Of a stretch of DNA of 20,962 bases, positions 1 through 7,604 are shown one piece after another. The notes beneath the pieces were generated by a model. The model was not told the origin of the DNA and did no database searches. It worked only from the letters and a program-made list of their open reading frames with translations. Location: positions 1 to 20,962 of the forward strand of contig PBLR01000029.1 of assembly GCA_002722385.1 (NCBI GenBank). Direction: 5' to 3'. The stretch's first letter is position 1. Each line of letters starts with the position of its first letter. Source of the stretch: SAR116 cluster bacterium (lineage in GTDB: Bacteria; Pseudomonadota; Alphaproteobacteria; Puniceispirillales; Puniceispirillaceae). Both the position numbers and the translations under genes were made by a program.

Positions 1-1
1 C

Positions 2-142
2 GATACCCCCAATGCGGAATGGGAAATTGATGATGACGATATCCAGTTTGTCCGCTTCACCGCGCTTCAGCCGATATCTGACGGTGAAGAGATTTTCCAG
101 AATTACGGCGAAGAATATTGGGCAACACGCACAGGTGACTGA
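2..142 (+). CDS. SET-domain protein, C-terminal fragment
   Basis: Only the last 46 codons are in the window; the reading frame is open to the left edge and ends at a TGA at 140-142. The visible peptide starts DTPNAEWE and contains GEEIFQNYGEEYW. This matches the end of a SET domain, where the NHSxxPNA segment is followed by a GEE-x(4)-NYG-xxYW motif that supplies the catalytic tyrosine of lysine methyltransferases. The NHS part would lie just upstream and is not visible. Bacterial SET proteins of this size class are often short, free-standing proteins of unknown substrate. The acyltransferase that follows starts 21 nt downstream on the same strand, so co-transcription is likely. The family call rests on the short tail only; the substrate is unknown. 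Confidence 0.7.
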   Translation, partial: DTPNAEWEIDDDDIQFVRFTALQPISDGEEIFQNYGEEYWATRTGD

Positions 143-163
143 CCCCTGTGGCCAGACAGTCTG

Positions 164-1927
164 ATGACAGATTCGCCGCACAAACAGCCTGTTTACACCC
201 CTGTGGTGACCAAGATTGATGTCAGTCAGGCTCTGGTTTCACATTCCCCTTCCTTTTCCCGGAAGCCATCCTGGGTTCAGACGGCGGTTTGTGGTGCATT
301 ACGCCTGCTGATCAAAGAGGCGCGGATAAACCGCTTTCTTGCTCAAAACGCTCACCTTCACGGGCTGGACTTTATTGAACAGGTGTTTGAAGAGCTGAGG
401 TTCAGCTATGAGGTCAGCCCTGAGGATATCCGTAATATTCCCGCCAAAGGTCCTGTGATTATTGTGGCCAATCATCCGCTTGGCGGGCTGGACGGGCTCA
501 GCCTGTTACATCTGATCGGTTCTGTGCGGCGGGATGTGAACATCGTGGCGAATCAGCTGTTAAAACAGCTCAGCCCCTTATCTGATTTGTTTCTGGCGGT
601 CGATAACATGACCGGCGAGACCCGCAAACAGGATATCAAATTCATCGAACAGGCGCTGATACAAGGCCAGGCGGTGATCTTCTTTCCCGCAGGTGAAGTG
701 TCCAGGGCCAGCTTGCGCGGGATCAGAGACAGACAATGGAACAGCGGGTTTCTGCGGCTTGCTGAACGTCTTCAGGTCCCGGTTCTGCCGGTCTGTATAC
801 AGGCCCGCAATTCAGCAGCCTTTTATCTGACTTCATTGTTCAGCCAGACCTTATCGATGTTGTGTTTGCCGCGCGAGATGATCAGCTTTTCAGGCCGGAT
901 GCGCTTTCATATCGGCCCGAAAATCGACAATATGCAGCTCAAAACGCTTTCTGTGACGCGATCTGGCAAAACCAGCCTTATCCAGCACCATGTCTACAGC
1001 CTGCGCAAAACACATCCGCCGCCTGTCATTGTCACACCGGAACGCCTCAGCCCGCCGCAGGATCGCCAGGCCCTGAAACAAGACCTTGAGCAGGCCGAAC
1101 ATCTGGGCAAAACCGCAGATGGCAAATCAATTCTTCTTCTGTCAGCAGACCGCACCTCACCGGCTCTGCAGGAAATAGGCCGGTTGCGTGAAGAAGCCTT
1201 CAGGGCTGTGGGAGAAGGGACCGGGGCTTGCCGTGATCTTGATCACTACGACCGCTATTACCGGCATATCGTGTTGTGGGATGACCATCTGCTTGAAATT
1301 GCCGGGGCCTATCGTCTGGGGGAAATTTGGGCCTGGCCTGACAAGGATAAAAAAAGGCTTTATTCCAGTACCTTATTTTCTTATCAGGACACAGCACAGC
1401 CCATTTTTGACGCTGGGCTGGAATTGGGCCGGTCTTTTGTTCAGCCCCGTTTCTGGGGCAACCGATCGCTTGATTATCTCTGGCAGGGCATCGGGGCTTA
1501 TATTGCCCGCCATCCAGAGGTTCGCTATCTGTTTGGGCCGGTGTCTTTATCAGCATCTTTGCCTGAACGGGCAAGGGCCCTGCTGGTGCGCTACTATGCT
1601 CATCACTATCCGGATCCGGCTGATTTGGCCTGTGGCCGGCTGCCCTACCGGCCTGACCCGCAGCACAGCCAGCTGGCTGAACAGATCATCCCCGGCCGTG
1701 ACAAGAGGGCTGATTTCAGACGCCTGCGTGAACAGCTGGATCATCTCGGCGTGAAAGTGCCGACTTTATATAAACAATATGCAGAAGTGTGTAAGCCAGG
1801 CGGTGTGCGGTTTTCAGCCTTTAATATCGATCCTGAATTCACCTATTGTGTTGATGGTCTGGTTTGTGTTGATTTGCGGTATCTGACAGACAAAAAACGC
1901 CAGCGTTATTTGGTCCCGCATCTGTGA
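164..1927 (+). CDS. olsF: OlsF-like bifunctional acyltransferase (PlsC + GNAT)
   Basis: A 587-residue protein with two acyltransferase modules. Residues about 70-260 form a PlsC-type glycerol-phosphate/lyso-lipid acyltransferase: NHPLGGLD at 103-110 is the His/Asp catalytic motif (spaced HX5D rather than the usual HX4D) and FPAGEVS at 174-180 corresponds to the FPEGT substrate motif. Residues about 320-500 match the hemolysin-related/OlsB-type GNAT module, with REEAFRAVGEGTG at 342-354 and DRYYRHIVLWD at 363-373. OlsF proteins with this order make ornithine lipids: the C-terminal part N-acylates ornithine and the N-terminal part adds the second fatty acid. The enzyme should act at the inner face of the cytoplasmic membrane. 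No strong ribosome binding site precedes this ATG, so coupling to the SET gene 21 nt upstream is plausible. A related hemolysin-annotated acyltransferase with another amine acceptor cannot be excluded. Confidence 0.75.
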   Translation: MTDSPHKQPVYTPVVTKIDVSQALVSHSPSFSRKPSWVQTAVCGALRLLIKEARINRFLAQNAHLHGLDFIEQVFEELRFSYEVSPEDIRNIPAKGPVIIVANHPLGGLDGLSLLHLIGSVRRDVNIVANQLLKQLSPLSDLFLAVDNMTGETRKQDIKFIEQALIQGQAVIFFPAGEVSRASLRGIRDRQWNSGFLRLAERLQVPVLPVCIQARNSAAFYLTSLFSQTLSMLCLPREMISFSGRMRFHIGPKIDNMQLKTLSVTRSGKTSLIQHHVYSLRKTHPPPVIVTPERLSPPQDRQALKQDLEQAEHLGKTADGKSILLLSADRTSPALQEIGRLREEAFRAVGEGTGACRDLDHYDRYYRHIVLWDDHLLEIAGAYRLGEIWAWPDKDKKRLYSSTLFSYQDTAQPIFDAGLELGRSFVQPRFWGNRSLDYLWQGIGAYIARHPEVRYLFGPVSLSASLPERARALLVRYYAHHYPDPADLACGRLPYRPDPQHSQLAEQIIPGRDKRADFRRLREQLDHLGVKVPTLYKQYAEVCKPGGVRFSAFNIDPEFTYCVDGLVCVDLRYLTDKKRQRYLVPHL

Positions 1928-2111
1928 GGTGCTGGTCGTCTCATAATTTTGATCTAATTCTGAATTTTACTGTTCAGATGAGGTGCAATTTCACAGAATA
2001 ATGTCGTTACTGTACCCGCAAACCGAACGGTATGTGCGGTGTCGGCTATTCAGGCTGTCATAAACTGTTCAGGTCCCTGCCTGTGATAAGATGTGTGTTG
2101 AAGAATGTTGA

Positions 2112-5100
2112 GTGGGAATGGTATTGGGCCGCTGGCGTGAAAAACTGAGACCTGTTCAGGCTGTTTTCGGGCGTCTGGCTTGTGTTTGTCTGTTGCTGTG
2201 TGTCCATCCGCTCAAGGCTGAAGACAGCACAACAGGCCAGAGGGTGTTTGATCAGACCAGCTGGTTTGCTGAGGTCGACCAGCTTCTGGCGGTGTCTGCT
2301 GACACCCCGTCTCATGCGCGCTTGGCAGCCTTGTGGGCGGCCCCAGATGATCTGACCATACAGGCCCACAGCCTGGCTGACTTGAAACAAAAACTGCCCT
2401 TGCCGGCACGCACGGTTCGGCGTCTTCTGGCCCAGCTGGTCTCATCAGCATCTGTTGATACAGATACAGCTGGCAGCCTGCCTGCCCGCCGCTCAGGCTT
2501 TATCACCACCCAGCCTGCCCGTCAGACGGTATGGGCTCAGCCCCGCTCACGCCAATGGCGCGAGGAAGTCAGGCGTACAGCCAGGCATCGCCGGACAGCT
2601 GCCAGACAGCTTACGTCAGACGCCCGCCTGGCCGTGCTTCAGGTGATGTCTGCACATTTGTATGATCCGGCATTGGCGCCGCTGAATGCTGCTCCGCCTA
2701 TGCCTGCGCCGCCGCCTGTACCTTTGCCGCCTCCTGCTGTGGGGGCGGCTGGTGGTTTCGGGGCCGGGGCGGCGGCTAGTGCGGCTGCCGGGGCGGTCAC
2801 CACGGCAACCGTGGCAGGTGTTGCGGCAGGGGCGGGCGCGGTAGCGGCAGCGGCCTCAGGCGGCGGCTCAGAAAAGACAGCTGCCGGTACTGGCGGCGGG
2901 GCTGGTGCTGGTGACGGCATTGGCGGCGGCAATGAAAATCTGGATACCGCGGTCTGGGAAACAGCTGAATATAACGCCAATTACGGGCTGGGGGCGATCA
3001 ACGCCTCTACTGCCTATGCCAGAGGGTTTACAGGTGATGGGGTAACGGTATCTGTATTGGATTCGCCGTTTGACACAAATCATGCAGACCTGCAGGCAAA
3101 TCTGACCACAGCCTATGACGCCCTTGATGGTGACAGCATTGTATCCTGTCCTACAAATGGCTGTGTCTCCTCGCATGGCACACATGTGGCAGGGACCATC
3201 GGTGCGGTGAAGAATGATACAGGCATGCATGGTGTTGCCCCTGAGGTGACCATCAAGCCGGTGAAAATATTTGGCAATGATTTGTCGTTTGTGACCACGC
3301 CGCAGCTTGTCAACGCGATTGCTGCCGGGTCCGGATCAGGCATTGCGGTGATGAACAACAGCTGGGGGTCAACCAAAACCGACACGCTGAGCTATAACGG
3401 GTCCACCTATTATTACAAACGCCCCTATTATAATTATGATGATAACAACTCATCTGAATTTATTTCCGGGACCCAGACCATAAATGGGGTGAGCTCACCG
3501 ATTTATGGCCTGTATCCTACCGAATTATCAGCCTGGCAGACAGCAACAGATGACACGGTTGTGGTGTTCGCGAACGGTAATGACGGGCTGAACACTGAAA
3601 CGGGCCAGATCAAGCTCTATTCAGATTCGACAACTGATACTTTTGTCCAGTACGCCGCGAATACAGGAACATCTGTAAATGACAATATTCCCTCCTTCAG
3701 GGGCTCTTATGCTGTGGTTGATGACAATGTTTCTGGCCAATGGCTGACCGTGGTCGCGGTGGATCAGAACAACCAGATCGCCAGCTTCAGCAATGGCTGC
3801 GGTTATGCCAAGGATTTCTGTATCGCCGCACCTGGCGTTGCGATTTATTCCACTTATGATGTGGATGACAATTCAACCTCGCCGCCGGTATCTTATAAAA
3901 ATCTGCAAGGCACTTCTATGGCGGCCCCGCATGTCACAGGCGGTCTGGCCTTGCTGAAAGAACAATTTCCGAATCTGACCCCGGAACAGCTGACAACACT
4001 TGTCCTCACCACAGCAACAGATTTAGGCGCCAACGGCACAGACACAGTCTATGGTGTGGGGCTTCTTAATCTGGCTGAGGCCAGCCAGCCGCAGGGCGGG
4101 GTGTCGATTGCCGGAACCAATGGCCATGCGGTTACCGGGGCGACCATGCAGAACACCTCTCTTCAGCCCTCATCTGTATTTGGCCAGGCTCTGCAGGTTG
4201 CTGATCTGACCATTGGCGTTATGGATGGCTATGCCCGCGCCTATAACTGGCAACCGACGATCATACAGGCTGTTCAGCCGCGCCCGTCCAATCAGGCATT
4301 TCTTGATCAGCTTGACCGCACAGCTCCGGAACCTGTTTATCGCTCAGACAGGCTTCAGCTTGTATCAGAAGGGGGATCTGATGACGGTCTGCCTGACCAT
4401 CTGTCCTTCAGCTATGCCACGCCGCAAGCTGGCCTTGATCTGCTGCGGTTGAGCCAGACTGAGCCGTTATTGCTGGATCGCCAGGTGGATTTACCGCAAC
4501 TGGCCTCTTCCTTTTTATCTGCGTCCAGCCAGGATATTCTCCAGCTGTCCTCTTACTGGCGGCTGTCTGATGAAATTGGCCTCAGCGCACGCCTGTTGCG
4601 CGGGACCACTGAACAGGGCCATGACTTCACTGAATATGCAATCACAACAGATTTGATCTCTGAACTTGTGCACAGCGATATAACCGCCGGCATCCTGACG
4701 GAACAGAACAGCATTCTGGGCACAGGTGTATCTGGTGTGTACCAGCTGGCGCGGCCCGCACAAACAGCCTATCTGCAAATGGGCACAAACCGGTATCTGA
4801 GCGACAATCTTCAGCTGCAAAGCCGTTACAGCCTGCTCCATACCTCAGCAGAGGCTTTTTATGCGGATCTGATCGGCTATCATGATCTGACAGCAGATAA
4901 AGCAAGTTTCCAGCTGGACTACCGCCCGCATGCGGACCAGGCCACTTCTCACCAGTTCGGACTTGCCCTGCCGCTGGCCACCACTTCAGGTCTGTTAACG
5001 CAGGCAACAACCAAAGGCTATCAGGCTGATGGCCGGTATCTGTCTGTTTATGATCGGTTATCGCTGGTCAATCCGGCCCGTCAGATTGATCTTTATCATA

Positions 5101-5225
5101 TTGTTCAGACAAAAACGCCTATCGGTCTGAACTGGTATTCAGCAGCACAATACAGCCATAATTATGCTGGTATCAGGGGGCGGTCTGCGGTGGATATGCG
5201 TGTCGGCGCAAGGCTGAAATTCTAG
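2112..5225 (+). CDS. Secreted subtilisin-like (S8) protease, probable autotransporter
   Basis: A 1037-residue exported serine protease. From the GTG start at 2112 (GAAGA at 2100-2104 is 7 nt upstream; an ATG at 2118 is the alternative) a basic stretch and hydrophobic core ending LKA-ED near residue 36 look like a signal peptide. Residues 37-190 are an Arg-rich extension of unknown role. Residues 193-275 are Pro-rich and then Ala/Gly-rich. The S8 domain spans about 290-655 with a full catalytic set: Asp317 (VTVSVLD), His355 (SSHGTHVAG), oxyanion Asn490 (FANGND) and Ser602 (GTSMAAPHV). Cysteine pairs 346/351 and 563/570 could form disulfides. Residues about 680-1037 contain alternating aromatic/polar strands and end RVGARLKF with a terminal Phe, as in outer-membrane barrels, hence the autotransporter call. 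Targets are unknown. The gene's stop overlaps that of the convergent kinase gene. Confidence 0.8.
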   Translation: MGMVLGRWREKLRPVQAVFGRLACVCLLLCVHPLKAEDSTTGQRVFDQTSWFAEVDQLLAVSADTPSHARLAALWAAPDDLTIQAHSLADLKQKLPLPARTVRRLLAQLVSSASVDTDTAGSLPARRSGFITTQPARQTVWAQPRSRQWREEVRRTARHRRTAARQLTSDARLAVLQVMSAHLYDPALAPLNAAPPMPAPPPVPLPPPAVGAAGGFGAGAAASAAAGAVTTATVAGVAAGAGAVAAAASGGGSEKTAAGTGGGAGAGDGIGGGNENLDTAVWETAEYNANYGLGAINASTAYARGFTGDGVTVSVLDSPFDTNHADLQANLTTAYDALDGDSIVSCPTNGCVSSHGTHVAGTIGAVKNDTGMHGVAPEVTIKPVKIFGNDLSFVTTPQLVNAIAAGSGSGIAVMNNSWGSTKTDTLSYNGSTYYYKRPYYNYDDNNSSEFISGTQTINGVSSPIYGLYPTELSAWQTATDDTVVVFANGNDGLNTETGQIKLYSDSTTDTFVQYAANTGTSVNDNIPSFRGSYAVVDDNVSGQWLTVVAVDQNNQIASFSNGCGYAKDFCIAAPGVAIYSTYDVDDNSTSPPVSYKNLQGTSMAAPHVTGGLALLKEQFPNLTPEQLTTLVLTTATDLGANGTDTVYGVGLLNLAEASQPQGGVSIAGTNGHAVTGATMQNTSLQPSSVFGQALQVADLTIGVMDGYARAYNWQPTIIQAVQPRPSNQAFLDQLDRTAPEPVYRSDRLQLVSEGGSDDGLPDHLSFSYATPQAGLDLLRLSQTEPLLLDRQVDLPQLASSFLSASSQDILQLSSYWRLSDEIGLSARLLRGTTEQGHDFTEYAITTDLISELVHSDITAGILTEQNSILGTGVSGVYQLARPAQTAYLQMGTNRYLSDNLQLQSRYSLLHTSAEAFYADLIGYHDLTADKASFQLDYRPHADQATSHQFGLALPLATTSGLLTQATTKGYQADGRYLSVYDRLSLVNPARQIDLYHIVQTKTPIGLNWYSAAQYSHNYAGIRGRSAVDMRVGARLKF

Positions 5226-6202
5226 ACAGCTTCGGCAATAAACCCGGATAAATCCTGTGCCGGACGCGCGCCGAAATGGCAGATCACCTCTCCTGCACAC
5301 ATGCTGGCCAGCTCTGCCGACTGCAGCAGGGACGCGCCTGTCACCCGGCCAAACAGATAACCCGCGGCAAATAAATCACCAGCCCCTGTTGTATCCACCA
5401 CCTTGCCGATGGGCATTGCCGGTACGCTGACCTGTTCTTCTCCGGCAAAGATGCTGGCACCGTTTTCGCCTTTGGTGACAATCAGCTCATCAACCCAGCC
5501 TGAGATCATCTCTGCAGAGCTGTGCACATCAGCTTTGCCCAGACTTGCCATTTCAGCTTCATTGCTGAACAGGATTGAGACATGATCACGCACAAACACT
5601 GACAGCGCGTCATGATGTCTGTCCACACACCAGGCATCTGACAAGGACAGGGCCAGCTGGGCCTCAGACTGTTTCGCCATTTCGGCTGCACGGGCAAAGA
5701 TGGACGGGCCTTCAGGGGCGTCAAACAGATACCCCTCAAGATAGATAATCTCAGCACTGGTCTGTTCCGGCAGATGGCTGGCGTTCAGATATAAAGATGT
5801 GCCGAGGTAGGTGTTCATTGACCGGATCGTATCTGGCGTGACCAGGATCATGGACCGGGCTGTGGCCGGGCCGGTATCGGCCTGCCGGCCGGCAAATGTA
5901 ACCCCGACTGCCTGCAGATCACGGATAAACCCGTTGCCTACATTATCTTTTGCCACCTGACCGGCAAATCCGGCCTTGCCGCCCAGACAGGCAAAGCCAT
6001 AGGCGCTGTTTGCGGCTGACCCGCCGGATTGTTCTGTTTTGTCCGGCATCGCCTGATACAGATATAAGGCGCGGTCCTCATCAATCAGGTTCATGCCGCC
6101 TTTTTCAATGTCATGCTCGCTCAGGAATGTCTCATCACAAGCGCTGAGCACATCCATAATCGCATTACCAACAAACAGGACGTCCATAGTCATATCACTC
6201 AT
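5222..6202 (-). CDS. PfkB-family kinase, adenosine-kinase-like
   Basis: A 326-residue ribokinase/PfkB-fold kinase that phosphorylates a sugar or nucleoside with ATP in the cytoplasm. GGSAAN at 60-65 is the first PfkB signature (substrate binding), NEAE at 214-217 is the NxxE Mg/phosphate motif, and DTTGAGD at 270-276 is the second signature with catalytic Asp276 and the anion hole. The N-terminal pattern VGNAIMDVLSACDETFL followed by KGGMNLID resembles alphaproteobacterial proteins labelled adenosine kinase, but the substrate cannot be fixed from motifs. The frame is open up to a TTG at 6271; I chose the ATG at 6202 because GGTGAGAG lies about 10 nt upstream and the protein then begins just before the first conserved strand. 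It lies downstream of the GT9 gene on the same strand with a 116-nt gap. The end overlaps the protease gene by 4 nt. Confidence 0.85.
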   Translation of the reverse strand: MSDMTMDVLFVGNAIMDVLSACDETFLSEHDIEKGGMNLIDEDRALYLYQAMPDKTEQSGGSAANSAYGFACLGGKAGFAGQVAKDNVGNGFIRDLQAVGVTFAGRQADTGPATARSMILVTPDTIRSMNTYLGTSLYLNASHLPEQTSAEIIYLEGYLFDAPEGPSIFARAAEMAKQSEAQLALSLSDAWCVDRHHDALSVFVRDHVSILFSNEAEMASLGKADVHSSAEMISGWVDELIVTKGENGASIFAGEEQVSVPAMPIGKVVDTTGAGDLFAAGYLFGRVTGASLLQSAELASMCAGEVICHFGARPAQDLSGFIAEAV

Positions 6203-6258
6203 ATCTGCGTAACTCTCACCCTTTAAACACGGGCACCCTTGCCCAAAACCCGCGACAG

Positions 6259-6287
6259 ACCATAGCGGCAAGCGGGGGCAATCACAA
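6259..6287 (-). promoter_or_regulatory. Candidate promoter of the PfkB kinase
   Basis: On the minus strand TTGTGA (6282-6287), 17 nt spacing and TATGGT (6259-6264) match 4 and 4 of 6 consensus bases. A small hairpin GGGCA/TGCCC (6231-6244) would fall in the leader before the ribosome binding site. It would allow the kinase to be expressed apart from the upstream GT9 gene. Confidence 0.3.
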
Positions 6288-6318
6288 GGCTTGTGTCATA
6301 AAGGGGGCTGAAGCGGCC

Positions 6319-7371
6319 TTATTCACCCCTAGGCCACAGGCTGTTTATCTTTGCCAGAACATCTGCTGTTTTAATGTTCTGGATAACCCCTGGACGGCCA
6401 AATTCATCTTCTGAGACAGCCTCTGTTTTATGCAAGAGCGCACTATAGGTCAGCGGCTTTGATTGAGAGAACAGACCAAGGGCGGGCCTGCCCACACACA
6501 CCATAAAATTCAGCAGGCTGGTATCATTGCCGACATAGCCGCAAGACAGGGCCATCAGCGCAACCGCCTCATCCAGCCTGCCCAGAAACACAGGCGGCGC
6601 CAATTTATGGGCGCGCAAGAGTGATAAAATCTCCTCAGCCAGCTTTTGCTCGCTCGGGCCGCCCAGAATAAGACAAGACAGGTCAGGCCGCTTTTCTGCA
6701 AGGGCTGAGATCAGCTCAGCAAACCGGGCTGCCCCCCATTGCCGTTCGGGGTGCATAGACCCGATGCCGATGCATAAAAACGGTGTAAAGTCTGTCTGCC
6801 CGGCTGAGGCTGCCCATGTGGCCAGCAGCCGTTCAGCCTCTTTTCGCGCAGCCGTGCGCGGGTGAACTGCCCAGACAGGCTCGCTCAGGCCAAATCCGTT
6901 GATCTCAGCAAACCGGCTTACCCGGTCAATCGCATGTTGGCTCAGCGCGGCTTTATCCAGATAATGACCCGCGTTCAGATGACGGCGCTGGCGGCCGATG
7001 CCATAGCCAAACCGCAGCTTTATTCCCGCCAGCCGGGCGGCCAGAGCATAGCGTGAAGAGGCATGCAGAATAACCGCTGTATCAGCGCCGCTGGCCCGCA
7101 TATCGCTGACCAGCCTGAAAAAACCGGCCAGACCGTCATGCCGTCCGCGCCTGCCCCTGATGGACCGCTCCAGCTTCAGTACGGAAAAGCTGTCCGGGGC
7201 GCCTTCAAAAATCACATCTGCCTGCACAGTTGGCTTGGTCATCAAGGTGACTTTGTGGGTGCGGGCAAGATGGTCTATCCAGGGCTTGTGCCAGATCATG
7301 TCACCAATGCCGACCAGAGGCTGGATCACCAACAGATGACGGGCAGACGAAAGAACAGATACGCCAGACAT
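6319..7371 (-). CDS. Glycosyltransferase family 9 (heptosyltransferase-like)
   Basis: A 350-residue GT-B glycosyltransferase of the GT9 (heptosyltransferase) type, which transfers a sugar, classically ADP-heptose, to the lipopolysaccharide core on the cytoplasmic side of the inner membrane. The N-terminal strand HLLVIQPLVGIGDMIWHKP at 12-30 carries the GD...P pattern of the family. GIGSMHPERQW at 202-212 matches the GSxxxxKxWP nucleotide-sugar motif with Arg-Gln replacing Lys-x and no Pro. GNDTSLLNFMVCVGRPALGLF at 281-301 matches the GxDTxxxHxAxxxGxP motif, but the usual His is Asn288. These changes suggest a divergent acceptor or donor. The start is the ATG at 7371; no clear ribosome binding site precedes it. 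It is the first gene of a minus-strand pair with the PfkB kinase. Confidence 0.8.
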   Translation of the reverse strand: MSGVSVLSSARHLLVIQPLVGIGDMIWHKPWIDHLARTHKVTLMTKPTVQADVIFEGAPDSFSVLKLERSIRGRRGRHDGLAGFFRLVSDMRASGADTAVILHASSRYALAARLAGIKLRFGYGIGRQRRHLNAGHYLDKAALSQHAIDRVSRFAEINGFGLSEPVWAVHPRTAARKEAERLLATWAASAGQTDFTPFLCIGIGSMHPERQWGAARFAELISALAEKRPDLSCLILGGPSEQKLAEEILSLLRAHKLAPPVFLGRLDEAVALMALSCGYVGNDTSLLNFMVCVGRPALGLFSQSKPLTYSALLHKTEAVSEDEFGRPGVIQNIKTADVLAKINSLWPRGE

Positions 7372-7491
7372 AATACGGTTTCGACCTATCCCAAAAAAAT
7401 GACCGGCCAGACAAAGGCCAGAGTAAGCTTGGTCTTCTTCTTAGCCCTTGCGGCTTGGCCTTGTCCAGTGGCAGGCCACAGACTGTTTTGC

Positions 7492-7519
7492 TTTACAAAT
7501 CTGCAATCACTGCTACAAC
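7492..7519 (+). promoter_or_regulatory. Candidate promoter of the DEAD-box helicase
   Basis: TTTACA (7492-7497), 16 nt spacing and TACAAC (7514-7519) match 5 and 4 of 6 consensus bases. A start near 7526 leaves a leader of about 80 nt before the ATG at 7605. The 233-nt gap between the divergent GT9 and helicase genes holds nothing else I can support. Confidence 0.35.
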
Positions 7520-7604
7520 CAAACCACATCAGGCATGTCCGTGGATCAGCAAACAGGTGTTTTTGTAAAGACGGGCCGGACATGAACGTAAAAGGCAAAA
7601 TTCA

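Noticed and set aside
1928..2111. Promoter search before the protease gene
   Set aside because: AATAAT near 1997 has no acceptable -35 at 16-18 nt; nothing else stands out in this 184-nt gap.
2639..2980. 113-residue minus-strand ORF rich in Ala and Pro
   Set aside because: It is the antisense of the Ala/Gly-rich linker of the protease; low-complexity GC-rich DNA stays open in several frames.
6203..6271. N-terminal extension of the PfkB kinase to a TTG at 6271
   Set aside because: The extra 23 residues are not PfkB-like, the start is TTG, and the ATG at 6202 has a ribosome binding site.
7386..7598. 70-residue minus-strand ORF between the GT9 gene and the helicase
   Set aside because: It has no ribosome binding site, no recognisable family and an odd composition, and it overlaps the likely helicase promoter.
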